This document shows, piece by piece, positions 22,323 through 25,787 of a stretch of DNA of 25,787 nucleotides. The first letter of the stretch is position 1. Each line of letters begins with the position of its first letter. Position numbers and translations under genes: made by a program. Below the pieces are notes generated by a model, which was not told the DNA's origin, did not search any database, and saw nothing but the letters and a program-made list of their open reading frames with translations. Origin of the DNA: SYIM01 sp041182885 (GTDB lineage: Bacteria > Pseudomonadota > Gammaproteobacteria > Burkholderiales > Burkholderiaceae_E); NCBI GenBank assembly GCA_049423065.1, contig JBMSQB010000068.1:1-25787 (forward strand), in the 5' to 3' direction.

Positions 22323-24723
22323 GGAAATCATCAGCCAAGAGCCTGTGCAGGAGGGCGAAGCGCCCGCAGTGTGCGCCGAAGCCCGCGGCGCAGGCAAGCC
22401 ACCGCTCTCGGTTTCCGTTCGTGCCCTGTGTGCCTTTGCTGCCCGCCAGGGCGATCTGGATCTGCGCTTCACGCCCTCGCCCACCGCGCAGCAGGGTCGC
22501 GAGGGGCATCTGCTGGTCGCCCGGCGCCGCGGCGAAAGCTACGAAAGCGAGATTGTCCTGAGTGCGGTCTGGGGCGATCTGAAGGTGAGTGGGCGTGCCG
22601 ATGGGTACGACCCGCGCCACAACGATCTCGAGGAAATCAAGACCCACCGCGGTCGGATCGAGGATATTCCCGCCAACCAGCAGGCGCTCCATCGGGCACA
22701 GGCGCGCCTCTACGGCTGGATGTTCTGCGAGGCGCGGGGGCTCGAGCAGCTCACCGTGTCGCGGGTCTATCTCGAAATCGGGCTCGAGGCAGAAAGCCGG
22801 GTGAGCGAAACGCTGAGTGCGGCTGCGCTTCGCGAATTCGCCGGGAGCCTGTGCGAGCGTTATGCGGGCTGGGCCCGAAGCGAAGCAAGGCATCGCGAAC
22901 AACGGCAGCGCTGGCTCGCCACGCTCGCTTTTCCGTTACCGGCGTTTCGTCCTGGGCAACGCGAACTGGCGGCTGCGGTCTGGCGCGCCTGTCGCAGTGG
23001 CGAGCGGCTGCGCGTGGAGGCGCCCACCGGTTTGGGAAAAACACTGGGCACGCTCTATCCGGCGCTGCGCGCGATGGCCGACCGTCCGCTCGACCGGATC
23101 GCGATGCTGTCAGCGCGAACAACCGCGCGCCAGGTGGCACTCGACGCCTTTGCACAGATCCGCGCCGAGCAGCCCCGCCATCAGCGCATGCCCCTGCGGG
23201 TGATCGAAATCGTGGCGCGCGAGCGCGCCTGCGAGCATCCCGACAAGGCCTGTCATGGGGAATCCTGCCCGCTCGCGCGCGGCTTTTATGACCGGCTTCC
23301 CGCCGCGCGCAGGCAGGCCTGCGAGGTTGACCTGCTTGATCAGGCAACCACGCGCGAAATTGCGCTCGCCCACCGAATCTGCCCCTATTTTTTTTCGATG
23401 GAGTGGCTGCGCTGGTGCGACGTCGCAATCGGCGACTACCACTACTGGTTCGACCGCCATGCGGTACTGGCCGCCCTGACCGCAGAATTTGAATGGAAGG
23501 TGGCGGTATTGATCGATGAGGCGCACCAGCTGGTTGCGCGCACCCGCGCGATGTACAGCGCAAGCGCATCGGCAGCCGCCCTGATCGCGCTTCAACCGCA
23601 ACTGCCGCCCGCCTTGCGCGGTGCCGTGGGCGACCTGCTCAATCAGTGGGAGCAGCTCGTTGACGCGCACACAGTGCCCTCTGCCGCGAGCGATCCCGCG
23701 GAGACCTCGCGCTGGCAGCAGCTCCCCGAGCCGCCCGAGGATTGGCTGCGGGCGCTCCATCGATTCAACAGCCGATTGGGCGATCACGTCATTGAACAGG
23801 GTCGCGCGGCCTCCCCCACGGTGCTCGAGGCCTGGTTCGATGGCCTGTCGTTTGCAAGCCTCGCGGACAACTTTGCCGAGCACAGCCTGTGCGAGTTGAG
23901 CCTTGCCGAAGCGGGTGAGCCACCCGAGGCCCAGGGCCTGCTGCCCCATACATCCGACCGCGCCCAGCTCACGCTTCGAAATATCGTGCCTGCGCCGTTC
24001 ATCCGCCCGCGGCTCGAGCTCGCCGATTCGGTGGTGATGTTTTCAGCGACGCTCAATCCGCCCGACTACGATGGCAATCTGCTCGGCCTTCCCGATTCCA
24101 CCGCAACACTCAGGCTTGCAAGCCCGTTCGACCCCGACAGGCTGCGGGTTTCCGTGCTACCGGTCTCCACCCGTATCACCGACCGGGCGCGTACGCTGCC
24201 CCGCGTGCTCGCAGCGCTTGCCCGCGAGTACCATCGCGAGCCCGGCAATTACCTCGCGTTTTTCAGCAGCTTTGACTATCTGCAACAGGCCTTCACGCGC
24301 TTTCGCGCCGAGCACCCCGACATCACCACCTGGGCCCAGACCCGTTCCATGACCGACGCCTCGCGTACCGCCTTTCTCGAGCGCTTTCACCCCGAGGGGC
24401 AGGGTATCGGCTTTGCGGTACTGGGCGGCGCCTTCGGCGAGGGCATTGATCTGCCCGGTCGCAGGCTGATCGGCGCCTTCATTGCGACGCTGGGCATGCC
24501 CCAGGTGGACGCGGTCAACGAGGCCATCGCCGCCCGCATGGACAAGCTGTTCGATAGAGGCCACGACTACACCTACCTCATTCCGGGGCTGCAAAAGGTG
24601 GTGCAGGCGGCAGGCCGCGTGATCCGTTCGCCTGAGGACCGCGGCATGCTGATGCTGATCGACGCGCGCTACAGCTGGCCCCGCTACCAGCAGCTGCTGC
24701 CCGCCGCCTGGGGGCTGGGATGA
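22321..24723 (+). CDS. Fe-S DinG/XPD-type ATP-dependent DNA helicase with nuclease-like N-terminus
   Basis: About 800 residues. The N-terminal ~200 residues resemble a Cas4/PD-(D/E)XK nuclease region, 'VSGRADGYDPRHNDLEEIKTHRG' in order, with Asp94, Glu105 and Lys107 as candidate active-site residues. Walker A is A-P-T-G-L-G-K-T (234-241). Four cysteines (304, 311, 316, 354) match an XPD-type Fe-S cluster. The Walker B box is DEAH (399-402). The C-terminal helicase half has 'GGAFGEGIDLPG' and 'QAAGRVIRSPEDRG'. Such helicases unwind DNA or R-loops 5' to 3' in repair. Start choice is uncertain: ATG 22321 or 22291, both without a good ribosome binding site. It overlaps the following gene by four bases. 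Confidence 0.92.
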   Translation: MEIISQEPVQEGEAPAVCAEARGAGKPPLSVSVRALCAFAARQGDLDLRFTPSPTAQQGREGHLLVARRRGESYESEIVLSAVWGDLKVSGRADGYDPRHNDLEEIKTHRGRIEDIPANQQALHRAQARLYGWMFCEARGLEQLTVSRVYLEIGLEAESRVSETLSAAALREFAGSLCERYAGWARSEARHREQRQRWLATLAFPLPAFRPGQRELAAAVWRACRSGERLRVEAPTGLGKTLGTLYPALRAMADRPLDRIAMLSARTTARQVALDAFAQIRAEQPRHQRMPLRVIEIVARERACEHPDKACHGESCPLARGFYDRLPAARRQACEVDLLDQATTREIALAHRICPYFFSMEWLRWCDVAIGDYHYWFDRHAVLAALTAEFEWKVAVLIDEAHQLVARTRAMYSASASAAALIALQPQLPPALRGAVGDLLNQWEQLVDAHTVPSAASDPAETSRWQQLPEPPEDWLRALHRFNSRLGDHVIEQGRAASPTVLEAWFDGLSFASLADNFAEHSLCELSLAEAGEPPEAQGLLPHTSDRAQLTLRNIVPAPFIRPRLELADSVVMFSATLNPPDYDGNLLGLPDSTATLRLASPFDPDRLRVSVLPVSTRITDRARTLPRVLAALAREYHREPGNYLAFFSSFDYLQQAFTRFRAEHPDITTWAQTRSMTDASRTAFLERFHPEGQGIGFAVLGGAFGEGIDLPGRRLIGAFIATLGMPQVDAVNEAIAARMDKLFDRGHDYTYLIPGLQKVVQAAGRVIRSPEDRGMLMLIDARYSWPRYQQLLPAAWGLG

Positions 24724-25787
24724 ACACGGGCGCCGCTGGACAGCCCGCGCGCGCACTCGCTGTCACGGTGGGGGTCTACGCGCTCGCCTGGACCATCGCG
24801 CAGACGCTCGCGCAGCCCAACCTCGACCGCTACCACGACATGCTCGAAAGCTTCGCGTGGTCACAGACCTTTGAGTGGGGAAGCTTCAAGCATCCGCCGT
24901 TTTTCGCCTGGGTGACGGGCACCTGGTTCGCTCTGCTGCCCCGATCAGACTTTGCCTTCAAACTGCTCGCCTACGCCAATGTGGCGGTCGGGCTTGCCGG
25001 CGTGGCCGTGCTCGCGCGCCTCATGGGCTATGGCCGGTTCGCCCATCCCGCGGTCGTGCTGCTTTTCTGGTGCCTGCCCTACACCACGCTGGCCTCCAAG
25101 TTCAATGCCAATGCACAGCTCCTGTCGGTCTGGCCCTGGGCTGCCGCCGCGCTGTTCGGAAGCCTGACCCATTCGGGCGGACGCGGCTGGGCCTGGAGCA
25201 CGCTCCTTGGCCTTTGCAGCGCCGCCGCCCTCCTCAGCAAGTACTACAGCGGCGTTCTGCTGCTCGCGCTCTTCGTGGCGGCGAGCGTGCACCCGGCTGC
25301 CCGCGCGTGGTACGGCAGCCCTCGCCCCTGGTGGGCGCTTGCGGTGACCGTGGGCGCGCTGCTGCCGCATGCGCTCTGGCTCAAAGCGAGCGACTTCGCC
25401 ATGCTCAACTACGCATTCGATCAGGGGGGCGGAGCAGTCAATCTGTCGATGGCTGCGCGCTTTGCGCTCGCGCCCTTCTTCTACTGGGCCCCGGGGTGGA
25501 TTGCCTGCACAGTGTTCGTTGCCCTCGCGCGGCGGCGAGCCGGCAGGGCACCGCGCCTGATTCCGCTCCTTGCGAAGGCATGGCGGCCTGAGGGCTGGCG
25601 TGACAGCGTGTTCTGGCTTGCGTTCACGCCCTGGGCGGTGAGTCTGGGCTTTGGGCTGGCTGGGGTCGTTGAACTCTCCACACCGTGGGCCATTCCGATC
25701 GGCTTTGCGTTCCCGCTCCTGTGGCTGCGCAACCTGTCTCAGGAATGGGCCCCTGGCGAAGGGCCCAGCGAAAAAGCGGCCACCGAA
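24720..25787 (+). CDS. GT39-type (PMT/ArnT-like) glycosyltransferase, 3' end outside the window
   Basis: The ATG at 24720 overlaps the helicase stop (ATGA) and opens a frame running 356 codons to the window edge without a stop. After a first membrane segment (VGVYALAWTIAQTL), the periplasmic loop has 'DRYHDMLESFAWSQTFEWGSFKHPPFFAW', the acidic and HPP motif typical of ArnT/PMT-like GT-C enzymes. At least seven further hydrophobic segments follow, including 'YTTLASKFNANAQLLSVWPW' and 'LSKYYSGVLLLALFVAASV'. Such enzymes transfer a sugar from a polyprenyl-phosphate donor to lipid A or other acceptors in the periplasm. The acceptor cannot be inferred. Only part of the protein (usually 500 or more residues) is visible. 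Confidence 0.9.
   Translation, partial: MNTGAAGQPARALAVTVGVYALAWTIAQTLAQPNLDRYHDMLESFAWSQTFEWGSFKHPPFFAWVTGTWFALLPRSDFAFKLLAYANVAVGLAGVAVLARLMGYGRFAHPAVVLLFWCLPYTTLASKFNANAQLLSVWPWAAAALFGSLTHSGGRGWAWSTLLGLCSAAALLSKYYSGVLLLALFVAASVHPAARAWYGSPRPWWALAVTVGALLPHALWLKASDFAMLNYAFDQGGGAVNLSMAARFALAPFFYWAPGWIACTVFVALARRRAGRAPRLIPLLAKAWRPEGWRDSVFWLAFTPWAVSLGFGLAGVVELSTPWAIPIGFAFPLLWLRNLSQEWAPGEGPSEKAATE

Noticed and set aside
22209..23291. Plus-strand 360-codon frame
   Set aside because: Arg/Ala-rich shadow crossing the methyltransferase and helicase in the wrong phase.
1..25787. CRISPR array or retron
   Set aside because: No regularly spaced repeats and no reverse transcriptase frame were seen.

Overview
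The window looks like chromosome of a high-GC betaproteobacterium of the order Burkholderiales. Three things point there: the ssrA (tmRNA) gene encodes the tag ANDERFALAA, which is known from Bordetella-like Burkholderiales; a Bug/TctC-type solute-binding protein is present; and GC3 is high throughout. The exact genus cannot be read from the window.

Region 1 (1-10965) is accessory metabolism. After the clipped end of a nucleotidyltransferase-like gene and a small DUF2784 membrane protein comes a catabolic-looking cluster. A VOC protein and an SDR dehydrogenase lie on the minus strand. An alpha/beta hydrolase translationally coupled to a luciferase-like flavin monooxygenase lies on the plus strand, followed by an FCD-type GntR repressor (minus) and a second SDR (plus). 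Next come a TAXI-type TRAP transporter (binding protein plus fused permease) and an orphan Bug-family binding protein. The layout suggests import of an organic acid or ring compound, followed by oxidation, hydrolysis and dehydrogenation under GntR control. The substrate is not recognisable.

Region 2 (10966-14611) is a patch of mobile and defence debris against the 3' end of ssrA. It holds a hairpin cluster resembling the 3' domains of a group II intron, the tail of an IS3-family transposase, an OTU-type cysteine-protease gene cut at both ends, a small unknown gene, a complete FitAB (VapBC-type) toxin-antitoxin pair with a palindromic operator, and a scrap of an AbiEii toxin gene.

Region 3 (14572-25787) is conserved core. 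On the minus strand are ssrA with its terminator, a small conserved protein, a TerC/YjbE family membrane protein behind a yybP-ykoY manganese riboswitch, and a tight set made of a CobW-type GTPase, an HtrA-like protein that has lost two of its three catalytic residues, and an acyl-CoA synthetase. An enoyl-CoA hydratase (plus) converges on an exported methyltransferase (minus). The methyltransferase is divergent from, and overlaps the start of, an Fe-S DinG/XPD-type helicase with a nuclease-like N-terminus. That helicase is coupled by a 4-base overlap to a GT39-type glycosyltransferase running off the window end.
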